A model generated the notes under the pieces. That model did not search any database. It was not told the origin of the DNA and saw only the letters and a program-made list of their open reading frames with translations. Positions 54,069 through 62,108 of a stretch of 64,000 bases of DNA are shown piece after piece; the stretch's first letter is position 1, and every line of letters begins with the position of its first letter. Source of the DNA: Photobacterium lutimaris (GTDB lineage Bacteria > Pseudomonadota > Gammaproteobacteria > Enterobacterales > Vibrionaceae); NCBI RefSeq assembly GCF_003025555.1, contig NZ_PYMH01000005.1:124001-188000 (forward strand), read 5' to 3'. The position numbers were made by a program, and so were the translations under genes.

Positions 54069-56221
54069 TGACGTACCAACCACTATTGATCAGCTTTGAC
54101 GAAGCCGCAATCCTTCGCGAAGATCTGGGTAAAGATACCCTAATGGGCAATGCACTTGCCCGTGATATTGAACAACTGGAAGACTACATCGCAACGGTTG
54201 GTATTGAAGTACCAGGCCATGGCGAGGGTGGTGGTTATGAGCACAACCGCCACAAGCAAAACTACATCCATATGGATATTGCTGGTCGTTTGTACTTGAT
54301 CACCGAGAACGAAGCGTACCGTGACTACATTCGTAACCTATTGGTAGCGTATGCAGAGGTTTACCCGTCACTTGAGCTGAACGTCAGCCTTGACAGTAAC
54401 CACCCAGGTCGTATCTTCCACCAGACGCTGAACGAGAACATGTGGATGCTTTATGCATCATGTGCGTACAGCTGTATCCACCACACGCTGACTGATGATG
54501 AGCGTAGCTTGATCGAAAACGATCTGTTCCAGATCATGGCAGATATGTTTGTCGACACTTACGCGCACGACTTCGACATTATTCACAACCACGGTCTATG
54601 GGCCGTTGCGGGTGTGGGTATTTGTGGCTATGCCATCCAGAATCAAGAAATTGTTGATAAAGCACTGTATGGTCTGAAGGGCGACAGCGTCAGCGGTGGC
54701 TTCCTGGCCCAGCTGTCTCAGTTGTTCTCGCCAGATGGCTACTACATGGAAGGCCCTTACTACCACCGTTTCTCTTTGCGCCCAATCCAACTGTTTGCTG
54801 AAGCTATTGAGCGTCGTCAACCTGAAGTGGGTATTTTCGCCCACAAAGACGGTGTCATTAAAACAACGAGTTATGCGGTAATGTCAACGGCATTCCCTGA
54901 CGGTACGCTACCGGCGTTGAACGACTCGTCTAAGACGATGGATATCAATGATGAAGGCGTTTTAATTAGTACAAGTGCTTGTTTTGGCCGTTACGAAGAA
55001 GATGCCAACCTGTTGGCGATGGCTGCACACCAGCAAGATGTGTGGGTACATATTTCTGGTAAGAAATTGTCTGACGCGGTAGCAAAAGAAGAATCTATCC
55101 CGGCATTCAACTGGGGTAGCCTGTTCGTAACAGACGGCCCTGACGGCGACAAGGGTGGTCTGACTATCCTGCGTCACCGTGACAGCAAAGACCAAGACAC
55201 GATGGCGTTGCTATGGTTTGGCCAGCATGGCTCTGATCACCAGTACCACTCTGCGCTAGACCACGGCCACTACGACGGCTTGCACCTAAGCATATTCAAC
55301 AAAGGCCATGAAACGCTTCACGATTACGGCTTTGGTCGTTGGGTAAACGTTGAGCCTAAGTTCGGTGGTCGCTACATTCCAGAGAACAAGAGCTATTGTA
55401 AGCAAACTATTGCGCACAACACAGTCGTTGTTGATCGCAAGACCCAGAACGAATTCAACACAGCAATGGCTGAATCGCGTAACGGTGAACTGCACTTCTT
55501 CAAAACTGACAACGAAGACTTCCAGGGCATGAGCGGCATCGTACGCGAATACTACGCAGGTGTTGATATGCAGCGTAGCGTGCTACTGGTGAAAGTGGAC
55601 GGTATTGAGAACCCTTTGGTGATTGACCTTTACCGATTGATCACTGAAGACGAGCACGAGTATGACTTCCCTGTTCACCACAAGGGGCAGATCATCCGTA
55701 CCGATTTCGAATACCAAGGCAATGCTAGCTTGAAGCCTATGGGTGAAAGTGACGGCTACCAGCACATTTGGCAGGTAGCGCAAGGCCAAGTGTCTGCTGA
55801 CAGTACGCTGGTTAGCTGGCTAGCTGACAGCAGCTACTACAGCCTAGTTAGCTCTGCTGGTAACGATAGTGAAGTGATCTTCGGCCGTCTTGGTGCGAAT
55901 GACCCTGATTTCAACCTGCGTTCTGAGCCAATGTTCGTATTGCGTCAGAAAGCGAAATCTCATCTTTTCGCCAACGTACTAGAAACGCACGGTTACTTCA
56001 ACGAAGCGGTTGAAGCATCGGTTGATGCTCGCGGTAAGGTTGCACGCGTTGAAGTGGTGGGTATGGATGATGTTGCATCAGTGGTTCGTCTTCACCTTGT
56101 TGACGCTCAGGTACTGACCTATGCCGTATCGAACCAAATCGGTGGTCTGCAAGACGGCAAGCATGAAGTGAGCTTTGCCGGTGAGACCTTTAGCTGGGAA
56201 GGTCCATACGCGCAGCTGTAA
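54068..56221 (+). CDS. Oligoalginate lyase, polysaccharide lyase family 17 (second)
   Basis: A 717-residue paralogue of the preceding lyase, with the same catalytic layout: HNHGLWAVAGVG (Asn174, His175), YYMEGPYYHRFS (Tyr near 231), DHGHYDGLHLS and GGRYIPENKSYCKQTIAHN. GYFNEAVEASVDARGK near the C terminus is identical in both. It is translationally coupled to the first (TAATG). There is no signal peptide. Its codon use looks more biased than the first copy's, suggesting higher expression. Differing loop sequences may give different M/G preferences, which cannot be told from sequence. Confidence 0.9.
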   Translation: MTYQPLLISFDEAAILREDLGKDTLMGNALARDIEQLEDYIATVGIEVPGHGEGGGYEHNRHKQNYIHMDIAGRLYLITENEAYRDYIRNLLVAYAEVYPSLELNVSLDSNHPGRIFHQTLNENMWMLYASCAYSCIHHTLTDDERSLIENDLFQIMADMFVDTYAHDFDIIHNHGLWAVAGVGICGYAIQNQEIVDKALYGLKGDSVSGGFLAQLSQLFSPDGYYMEGPYYHRFSLRPIQLFAEAIERRQPEVGIFAHKDGVIKTTSYAVMSTAFPDGTLPALNDSSKTMDINDEGVLISTSACFGRYEEDANLLAMAAHQQDVWVHISGKKLSDAVAKEESIPAFNWGSLFVTDGPDGDKGGLTILRHRDSKDQDTMALLWFGQHGSDHQYHSALDHGHYDGLHLSIFNKGHETLHDYGFGRWVNVEPKFGGRYIPENKSYCKQTIAHNTVVVDRKTQNEFNTAMAESRNGELHFFKTDNEDFQGMSGIVREYYAGVDMQRSVLLVKVDGIENPLVIDLYRLITEDEHEYDFPVHHKGQIIRTDFEYQGNASLKPMGESDGYQHIWQVAQGQVSADSTLVSWLADSSYYSLVSSAGNDSEVIFGRLGANDPDFNLRSEPMFVLRQKAKSHLFANVLETHGYFNEAVEASVDARGKVARVEVVGMDDVASVVRLHLVDAQVLTYAVSNQIGGLQDGKHEVSFAGETFSWEGPYAQL

Positions 56222-56246
56222 CAAACACTCATTAAGTGTGATTAAT

Positions 56247-56273
56247 GAAAAGCCGGGCTTGCCCGGCTTTTTT
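56247..56273 (+). terminator. Intrinsic terminator of the PL17 operon
   Basis: AAAGCCGGGC/GCCCGGCTTT with a 2-nt apex region and six T, 26 bp after the second lyase. Confidence 0.9.
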
Positions 56274-56346
56274 GCGTCTATAACCTGAGTGTCGCCTATA
56301 ACACCTAGGTTGGTTCAAAGCCCAAATCAGAAATTTGCTAGGTCTT

Positions 56347-56357
56347 TTGTATTATTA
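56347..56357. promoter_or_regulatory. Alginate-island operator-like site (degenerate)
   Basis: TTGTATTATTA keeps one arm of TTGTANTACAA. It lies 119 bp upstream of the perfect site at sRNA 1 and may be an auxiliary site. Confidence 0.4.
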
Positions 56358-56465
56358 ATAGGGGTGGTGGTGATGTTGAATACCAAAAAAGCATGATACA
56401 CGTCACGCTCTAGCAATGCTTTTGTTAATAATCTTAAATTATAACGCTTTTATGCTCTTGGTATA

Positions 56466-56494
56466 TTGTATTACAAGGGGCGTAATCTTATAAT
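56466..56494 (+). promoter_or_regulatory. Promoter of sRNA 1 with overlapping operator
   Basis: A -35 box TTGTAT (56466-56471) and a consensus -10 TATAAT (56489-56494) are 17 bp apart. The operator TTGTATTACAA (56466-56476) begins at the first base of the -35, so a bound repressor would block polymerase. Confidence 0.7.
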
Positions 56495-56500
56495 GAGACC

Positions 56501-56620
56501 ATCAATCGAGATAGCTGTTCCTCAAATGGCTACCCTGAGACTGACTTATTATAACAATCTACTTCCTAACTTAAGCTTTGCCTTGTTAAACAGCGCTCTA
56601 GGACGGAGCGCTATTTTTTT
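56501..56620 (+). ncRNA. Candidate small RNA, copy 1 (operator-controlled)
   Basis: About 120 nt, from a predicted start near 56501 to the T-tract of an intrinsic terminator (AGCGCTC/GAGCGCT, 56592-56612, then seven T). It shares about 96% identity with copy 2. A 5' hairpin TAGCT/GGCTA encloses a CCUC-rich loop, an A/U-rich unstructured middle follows, and the end is a terminator with a U-tail, the layout of Hfq-dependent trans-acting sRNAs. No long frame with an RBS is present; a 62-codon frame across it (56466-56654) ignores the structure. I do not recognise the family. Confidence 0.72.
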
Positions 56621-56708
56621 AACCTCTCTCCCCTTCTACCCTCTTTGTTTATGAAATTAAGTTTTATTTTTTTTGATTTAACGTTTTGCGTTTTTGTCTG
56701 TGTTGCCT

Positions 56709-56714
56709 TATGAT
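56709..56714 (+). promoter_or_regulatory. Promoter of sRNA 2 (-10 box)
   Basis: TATGAT, with a -35 TTGCGT at 56686-56691 spaced by 17 bp. No TTGTANTACAA operator is present here, in contrast to copy 1. Confidence 0.6.
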
Positions 56715-56720
56715 GTACGC

Positions 56721-56839
56721 ATCAATCGAGATAGCCGTTCCTCAATGGCTACCCTGAGACTGACTTATTATAACAACCTACTTCCTAACTTAAGCTTTGC
56801 CTTGTCTAACAGCGCTCTAGGACGGAGCGCTATTTTTTT
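56721..56839 (+). ncRNA. Candidate small RNA, copy 2 (no operator)
   Basis: A near-identical copy of the RNA at 56501, aligned from ATCAATCGAG through the terminator (stem 56811-56831, seven T). Differences are four or five substitutions and a one-base deletion. In the 5' hairpin copy 2 has TAGCC/GGCTA where copy 1 has TAGCT/GGCTA, so pairing is kept through a G-U pair. The conserved single-stranded centre (ACTTCCTAACTTAAGC) is unchanged and is the likely target-binding region. Confidence 0.72.
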
Positions 56840-57012
56840 GCCTGTATTTCACGCCTGAAGTTGTTTTCTGCTTCCGCTTGTATTCAACTATTTAGCCGTT
56901 CAAACACCAGCCAAAACCTCCCGCGTTGCTTTTGCATACACTCATGAACAACTCGGGGTGCAGTGAAGCTACCTCGGTTATTGGGAGCAGGCGGAGACCT
57001 TAACCAGATACG

Positions 57013-57651
57013 TCACTGGAATGGGGTGAGATCGATGTCTTCTAATGCACTGACAGACTGGATCGTTGGGTGTTGTGACAACCGTTTGAGGTAGGCAGCC
57101 AAATGCACAAAGTGCAGGGGGGATTTCTTGATAGGCAGTGACCATTCCGCCAGCATGAACAGGAAGAAGTCGCAGGCGGTGAGGTTATCACCTAATAAGT
57201 AGGTGTTGCCTGCCAGTTGGTTATCTATCACCGCTAAAGCATCGGCGATGCGTTCATCTTGCGCGGCAATGACATTGGGAATGGTACTTTCGTCATTGGT
57301 GTGGCGGTGAGGGTAGTAGCGAACCATCAACTCTGCCTGTAGGGTGTTGTTAAGATAGGTTAACCATTGGAAAAATAAAGGACGTAGTTGACTACCTAGT
57401 TCCGGTATTAAACCATGCTCTGGATGTCGTTCACATAGGTGGATACAGATAGCCGGGCTTTCAAAAAGTGCCATGCCATTATTAACTAAGGTAGGGATCC
57501 GGCCTGCCGGATTGAGTTTCAGGTATTCAGGGGACTTTTGTGAATTGGCTTTCTTGTCGACCAACACCAACTCGTATTCCAGTCCCATATGGTGTAGCAA
57601 TAAGTGGGGAGCTAAACTGGCATTATTGGGGTAATAATACAGTTGGTACAT
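57013..57651 (-). CDS. Glutathione S-transferase family protein
   Basis: A 212-residue GST with an N-terminal thioredoxin-like domain (LYYYPNNASLAPHLLLHHMG; NPAGRIPTLV; SPAICIHLCERHP with the glutathione-binding Ser region) and an all-helical C-terminal domain (LLGDNLTACDFFLFMLAEW). Substrate unknown. It is the last of three same-strand genes (DUF1330, LysE, GST) which do not fit the alginate pathway and lack the island operator. Confidence 0.88.
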   Translation of the reverse strand: MYQLYYYPNNASLAPHLLLHHMGLEYELVLVDKKANSQKSPEYLKLNPAGRIPTLVNNGMALFESPAICIHLCERHPEHGLIPELGSQLRPLFFQWLTYLNNTLQAELMVRYYPHRHTNDESTIPNVIAAQDERIADALAVIDNQLAGNTYLLGDNLTACDFFLFMLAEWSLPIKKSPLHFVHLAAYLKRLSQHPTIQSVSALEDIDLTPFQ

Positions 57652-57675
57652 GGTATTCTCCTTAGTGGTAATGGA

Positions 57676-58287
57676 TCAAACAAATGGCTTGAGTAGTTCA
57701 CGAATAACGGGCAGTACTGAGAGTACCAATAAGCCCGACATGGAAAAGTTGAACCATCTACGGTGTACGTGATTATTTAAATGCTTTTTTAGCCATGACC
57801 CAAAGTACAACCAAATTCCTACACAAGGAAAAGACACAATCAAGAATGTACTCGCGAGAATCAGTGTTTGAGTTGTAAATTCACTGCCAGATACCGTGAA
57901 AGCCGCAATGGCACCGGTGGCTACCACCCATGCTTTGGTATTTATCCATTGAAATAAGGCACCATTAAGAAAGGTTAATGGCTGCGATTGTTCTTTTGAG
58001 CTAAGCCCACCACTTGAGCTTGAAATAAGCCATGCTAAGTAAAGGAGATACAGAATACCTGATATCTTTATGATGGTGTGCATGCTGGGAAATAGTTCGA
58101 AGACCTGACCGAAACCAAAACCGACAAGCAGCAGCATAAAGGAAAAGCCGATACATATTCCGCACAATACAGGCAAACTTTTTTTAATGCCAAAGTTTAG
58201 ACCTGATGTCATTACTAGAATATTATTGGGGCCAGGAGTTGCTGATGATACAACCGCAAATAATACCAGCGAGTATATGTAGTCCAT
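57676..58287 (-). CDS. LysE-family amino-acid exporter
   Basis: A 203-residue inner-membrane protein with six predicted helices. The start YIYSLVLFAVVSSATPGPNN carries the LysE/RhtB signature ATPGPNN, followed by GLNFGIKKSLPVLCGI and FQWINTKAWVVATGAI. Family members export amino acids or related compounds; substrate unknown. It lies 24 bp upstream of the GST gene. Confidence 0.88.
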   Translation of the reverse strand: MDYIYSLVLFAVVSSATPGPNNILVMTSGLNFGIKKSLPVLCGICIGFSFMLLLVGFGFGQVFELFPSMHTIIKISGILYLLYLAWLISSSSGGLSSKEQSQPLTFLNGALFQWINTKAWVVATGAIAAFTVSGSEFTTQTLILASTFLIVSFPCVGIWLYFGSWLKKHLNNHVHRRWFNFSMSGLLVLSVLPVIRELLKPFV

Positions 58288-58303
58288 TATTTTTTATATT
58301 CCC

Positions 58304-58711
58304 CTAGGGTATGCTGGTCTCTATATTTAATTGCCCTTCTAGCCCGGCCTCTCGGTGGATACTAAATGCCTTAAATTCATCGGAGTTGACCATGTCTAAC
58401 AATGCTTGTCGTGACGGGTATTTTACAATGACGAAAGCGTCCCATAATTCATCAACTTCGCCGATGATTAACCCTGTAATGTCTGAAAAGAATACCACTT
58501 CGGCACTATATTTATTCAGGACTTCAACCATCGACTTACTGTAAATTTCATAGGCTTCTTTGCCGGAGAGGTTGGTTGTCCGGCCATCAGAATATTCAGC
58601 TTGTTCACGGAATTTAAATAAATTAAGCAGGTGAATTTCGCCAGTGTCCGGCTCAGTATTGAGTCTCGCTAGTTGTTTATCTGAAGGATAAAGTTGATTG
58701 ATAACATCCAT
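58304..58711 (-). CDS. DUF1330 family protein
   Basis: A 135-residue dimeric alpha-beta barrel-type protein. The phrases HLLNLFKFREQAEYSDGR and FVIVKYPSRQALLDMVNSDE, FKAFSIHREAGLEGQ are typical of DUF1330. The biochemical role is unknown. It is first in the DUF1330-LysE-GST group, 16 bp before lysE. Confidence 0.82.
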   Translation of the reverse strand: MDVINQLYPSDKQLARLNTEPDTGEIHLLNLFKFREQAEYSDGRTTNLSGKEAYEIYSKSMVEVLNKYSAEVVFFSDITGLIIGEVDELWDAFVIVKYPSRQALLDMVNSDEFKAFSIHREAGLEGQLNIETSIP

Positions 58712-58868
58712 ATACTCTCCAACACATTGCAGAATTTTTTGTTGTTCTTCCTTGCCTTTAATATGAAGAGAAGTAACTAAAAGGTAAAGTTGAATATGAA
58801 ATTAATCGTTTTTTTGCGGCCGATATGCAGTGTAGAAGCAGCGCACCGGATGGCGCGCTGTGATTGCG

Positions 58869-59648
58869 TTATAAGCCTTCTAGCGCTTCCAGCGATTCAG
58901 GTAAAATCTGACCGCCGTCGACGACCAGGGTTTGCCCGGTAATATAGCCGGCTTCATCGGAGGCAAAGAACAGTGCAGTATTACCGATATCGTCGACATC
59001 ACCCAAACGATTGAGCGGAATGGAAGCGGCCATGGTATTGAGGTAGTCCTGGCCAAGGTCCTGCAACCCTTCGGTATAGATATTGCCTGGCATGACCGCA
59101 TTGATGGTAATGCCGCTGCGGGCAAGTTCGATTGCTGCCGTTTTGATAAAGCCCAATTGACCGGCCTTCGAGGCGCCGTAGTGGGACCACCCTGGAAAGC
59201 CTGTGATAGGTCCGGTAATCGAGGATGTTACGATGATCCGGCCTTTACCTTGTTCCTTCATAAATGGGGTAACGGCCTTAACGCTTAGGAACAGGCTCTT
59301 GAGGTTGGTGTTCATTACCTGATCCCAATCCTCAGGTTCCATATCGCAAAGGCTAGCTTGCGGGAAGATCCCAGCATTGGCACATAGAATGTCAATACGG
59401 CCATATTTTTCTTTGACATATTCTGCCATTTTCTGCATTTGCTGCCAGTCACTGACATCGGTAAGAAAATATTCAGTGCTGAACCCCAGCTCGTTAAGTT
59501 CAGTCGTCGTTTGTTGTGCTGATTCCTCACCACGAGCAACGATAACCACATTGGTACCTTGGCGGGCGAAGACCCTTGCGATGCCCTTGCCGATCCCTTT
59601 GCTTCCACCTGTGACTATAACCGTTTGTCCTTTGAGCGAGTTGAGCAT
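58869..59648 (-). CDS. Short-chain dehydrogenase, probable DEH reductase
   Basis: A 259-residue classical SDR: TGGSKGIGKGIARVFA (cofactor loop), CANAG, catalytic Ser in VTSSITG, YGASK, and the C-terminal GYITGQTLVVDGGQ. It resembles FabG, but the location in the alginate island and a TTGTAATAAAA site 81 bp upstream suggest it reduces DEH to KDG, as known SDR-type DEH reductases do. The Arg residue in the NVVIVARGEE loop suggests NADPH use (inference). A copy of the AraC-linked motif lies 155 bp upstream. Confidence 0.82.
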   Translation of the reverse strand: MLNSLKGQTVIVTGGSKGIGKGIARVFARQGTNVVIVARGEESAQQTTTELNELGFSTEYFLTDVSDWQQMQKMAEYVKEKYGRIDILCANAGIFPQASLCDMEPEDWDQVMNTNLKSLFLSVKAVTPFMKEQGKGRIIVTSSITGPITGFPGWSHYGASKAGQLGFIKTAAIELARSGITINAVMPGNIYTEGLQDLGQDYLNTMAASIPLNRLGDVDDIGNTALFFASDEAGYITGQTLVVDGGQILPESLEALEGL

Positions 59649-59728
59649 GAAATACCTTCTTCAATTATCGATTGCGATTCCTCGAGTGGGTATGATAACG
59701 GGAGGTTAGTATGTTTTTATATACTATT

Positions 59729-59739
59729 TTGTAATAAAA
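59729..59739. promoter_or_regulatory. Alginate-island operator (degenerate), SDR
   Basis: TTGTAATAAAA keeps the left arm of TTGTANTACAA and 9 of 11 bases, 81 bp upstream of the SDR gene. Confidence 0.5.
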
Positions 59740-59802
59740 GTTATACAGGTGCTTATTCAAATTGGTACAGGATTCGGCTAATGTGCGCGCGGAGGAAAAG
59801 GC

Positions 59803-59817
59803 AGAACAATGATCAAG
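59803..59817 (-). repeat. Repeated 15-bp regulatory motif, copy 7
   Basis: AGAACAATGATCAAG on the plus strand, the same motif as at 16.2-17.7 kb. It again reads CTTGATCATTGTTCT towards the downstream gene, here the SDR, 155 bp away. Confidence 0.5.
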
Positions 59818-59898
59818 GATATCAACCTTAACAGTGGCTGCTGATATGACAGGCCTGTGGTGTTAAGAACTCAGAATGAGGGAGCGAGATGAAAAATG

Positions 59899-59945
59899 AC
59901 TGTATATATCCAAGCGACTTAGGGTGCCTCTTGGGTATATACAGT
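59899..59945. repeat. Dispersed palindromic element B
   Basis: ACTGTATATATCCAAG and CTTGGGTATATACAGT (one mismatch) enclose 15 bp, 18 bp beyond the GntR stop. It shares the TATA(T/C)CCAA...TTGG pattern with the element at 17547 and may end the gntR transcript. Confidence 0.5.
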
Positions 59946-59962
59946 TAGCGTGAGACGGCGAG

Positions 59963-60679
59963 TTACATGACTTCGCTTGGCAGGCGATGTTTCTCTTCTT
60001 GAAGCAGGAATTGCGATGCAGCACGGGCTTTGTCAGCGTTGCCTGCCATGATGGCATCATAAATAGCTCGGTGTTCATTAATACAAACGCCGCCATCCTT
60101 TGATGAATGGTGAATGAAGCTCATGAAAATGGTCGCCATAACATTACCAAAAGGAAGGTAAAAGTCGTTCCCTGTTGAGAAAAAAATCAGGCGGTGGAAG
60201 TGCATATCGACCTCTGCCCAGCGACCTTGGTCAAAGTCAGCAGCAATATCACACATCTGTTGGAAGGTTTCAGATAGCTCGATACGTTGCTCTGCAGTCG
60301 CATTACGGGCAGCAAGCGCGCATGCTTCTGGCTCGATGGCTTTACGCAAGCCTAGGAACTGGTGATAGAAGACCTCGGCATTTTCTAAACCTTCCATCCA
60401 CTCCAGCAGTTGAGGGTCTAGGAAATTCCAGTTCAGGCGATTAACGACTTTGGTACCGATCTTTGGTTTGGATTCAAGAAGGCCTTTTGAAGTCAGAAGC
60501 TTAACGGCTTCACGCAAAGCGGTACGACTGATGCCGAATTGCTCACAAAGCGTCATTTCTCCAGGGATCACTTGGCCTTGCGCAAGTTGGCCAGAGAGAA
60601 TGCGACGGGCGATTTCACGGGCCACCTGAACATGCAGGCTGCGTTTGGATCCCGCAATCGCGGTAAAACTAGAAGACAT
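59963..60679 (-). CDS. GntR-family (FadR subfamily) regulator of the alginate island
   Basis: A 238-residue regulator with an N-terminal winged helix-turn-helix (VAREIARRILSGQLAQGQVI, EQFGISRTALREAVKLLTSK) and an all-helical FCD ligand domain (about 90-235) with the metal-type DMHFHRL and INEHRAIYDAI segments. FadR-type GntR proteins bind short dyads as dimers. This is the only regulator encoded in the island and the natural candidate for the TTGTANTACAA sites, perhaps released by KDG or an unsaturated uronate. The ATG at 60679 follows AAGGA; the longer frame to 60829 is not favoured. Confidence 0.88.
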   Translation of the reverse strand: MSSSFTAIAGSKRSLHVQVAREIARRILSGQLAQGQVIPGEMTLCEQFGISRTALREAVKLLTSKGLLESKPKIGTKVVNRLNWNFLDPQLLEWMEGLENAEVFYHQFLGLRKAIEPEACALAARNATAEQRIELSETFQQMCDIAADFDQGRWAEVDMHFHRLIFFSTGNDFYLPFGNVMATIFMSFIHHSSKDGGVCINEHRAIYDAIMAGNADKARAASQFLLQEEKHRLPSEVM

Positions 60680-60773
60680 GTTAATCCTTGGTTCGATAAC
60701 AATATGTATGACTATATGACTACAGTATACTGGATTTCGTATTTTTACTTGAGTAGTTTCGAATTTGTCAGGC

Positions 60774-60800
60774 AAAAAAGCCGACTTTCGTCGGCTTTTT
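60774..60800 (-). terminator. Intrinsic terminator of the kdgM-type gene
   Basis: AAAAAGCCGAC/GTCGGCTTTTT with a 4-nt loop, a symmetric hairpin 178 bp beyond the porin stop and upstream of gntR. Confidence 0.85.
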
Positions 60801-60977
60801 ATCGTAATAAACTTTGCCGTTAGGGGCAATTACTAGCGACAAAATTGTCAGAGCTTTGTTAGAGCGATGTACGGTAAGTGCGTTATCTGCTTTAGACATC
60901 GTGACTAAATATCGTAGCTAAACCTCTTTGGGACCGGTATACCGTTTATCGAAATTCGATATTGAATGAGTGACTGA

Positions 60978-61670
60978 TTAGAAACGGTAAGTAATACCGA
61001 CACGGCTACGTAGTTCTCGGGTGTCATTATTGTTGCCGTTTGCATCTTTACGGTTGTAGTTCGCATCACCGAACTCAACATAAGGGCTCCAAGCGCCAGG
61101 GCGGTAGCGGATGCTGATGTTGTTTTCGTAGTTAGTGTCTTTACCATCGTAAAGCTCGTAACCTTCCGCTTTGTAGTAGTTCATTTCTAGGCCGAACTGC
61201 CAATCGTTCATGCGGTAGCCCACATTACCGGTCACTCGGTGGCGCTTGTCTGTGCTGTTACTATTGCTGTAGGTTTTGAAGTCGTGACGGTAGCGACCGC
61301 TTAGTGTCAGGCCTTCTACTTGTTCAAAGGCGTAAGTTAAACGAATTTGCGGCTTATAAGTCATACCGCTGCTACGGCCTTCAATTGGCATTCCTGGTTG
61401 AAGGGTCCAATTGCCGTTACGGAAGCGGTATCCCCAGTCAAACTCCCAGCCATTGTTTTGCAAGTCTTCCATAAACTTACCATCAGCACCTTTAAACTTC
61501 AGTTCACCACTGAAATACAGATCACCAATGCTTTCGTTGATTTTAACCCGGCTAGCATGCTGCTCTGATTTTCCTTTGTATTCGTGACGGAAATCGATTG
61601 AAGCTGCGCTGACTTGACCTGCAATAAGCGAAGAGCCAATAAGTATCATCAGGGGAGAGTGTTTGAACAT
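60978..61670 (-). CDS. kdgM: KdgM-family oligouronate-specific porin
   Basis: A 230-residue outer-membrane protein of the KdgM family, 12-stranded monomeric channels for acidic oligosaccharides. The signal peptide reads MFKHSPLMILIGSSLIAG then QVSA, cleaved before ASIDFRHEYKG. DFRHEYK, the Arg/Lys-rich strands and the C-terminal VGITYRF with terminal Phe are typical. It should admit alginate oligomers to the periplasm. The ATG at 61670 follows AGGAA. An operator variant lies 36 bp upstream and a CRP-like site about 90 bp upstream. Confidence 0.88.
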   Translation of the reverse strand: MFKHSPLMILIGSSLIAGQVSAASIDFRHEYKGKSEQHASRVKINESIGDLYFSGELKFKGADGKFMEDLQNNGWEFDWGYRFRNGNWTLQPGMPIEGRSSGMTYKPQIRLTYAFEQVEGLTLSGRYRHDFKTYSNSNSTDKRHRVTGNVGYRMNDWQFGLEMNYYKAEGYELYDGKDTNYENNISIRYRPGAWSPYVEFGDANYNRKDANGNNNDTRELRSRVGITYRF

Positions 61671-61705
61671 AATATTTATTCCTGAATTGTAAGGTGTTAT
61701 CAAAT

Positions 61706-61716
61706 AAGTAATACAA
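61706..61716. promoter_or_regulatory. Alginate-island operator (near-perfect), kdgM
   Basis: AAGTAATACAA, the complement of TTGTATTACTT, 9 of 11 bases of the dyad, 36 bp before kdgM. Confidence 0.6.
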
Positions 61717-61761
61717 TACTATTATTTTGTTTTTTGCTGTCAATCAGGGTCTAGGGCTGTT

Positions 61762-61777
61762 TGTGATCATGATCAAC
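61762..61777. promoter_or_regulatory. CRP-like site upstream of kdgM
   Basis: TGTGATCATGATCAAC keeps the left TGTGA and most of the right half of TGTGAN6TCACA. It lies 92 bp before kdgM in the 438-bp divergent region, which otherwise holds only promoters and operators. Confidence 0.45.
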
Positions 61778-62039
61778 GGTGAGTATGATCACGGCTTGCT
61801 TTTAATATCTTTATAATTCAATTGGATGGATGGTTGGTGGTGAGTATTTTTGTTATTGATTTTATGGTCGTAAACGTGAAGCAGATCAATAATAGTAAGA
61901 CATATTAATTTTAATAAACATAGTCGAGCTTCTTTAGTATCACATGTAAACACTTTAAGTGGCTGAAATTAAAGGGTTTAATTGTTTTGTGTTACTTTTG
62001 GGGTGAATTATTCGTGATCGTTATCCCGATTAAAGAATA

Positions 62040-62050
62040 TTGTAGTACAA
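62040..62050. promoter_or_regulatory. Alginate-island operator (perfect), symporter 2
   Basis: TTGTAGTACAA, a perfect dyad, 59 bp before the second symporter gene. Confidence 0.7.
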
Positions 62051-62108
62051 GTTTGCCGTTGGAGTTTTTATAGTATAAGCAAATTACTACTCAAAAGGAC
62101 TTCAAACG

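Noticed and set aside
56466..56654. A 62-codon frame across sRNA 1
   Set aside because: It begins inside the -35 region, has no RBS, and runs through the terminator. The duplicate copy does not preserve the frame because of a one-base deletion.
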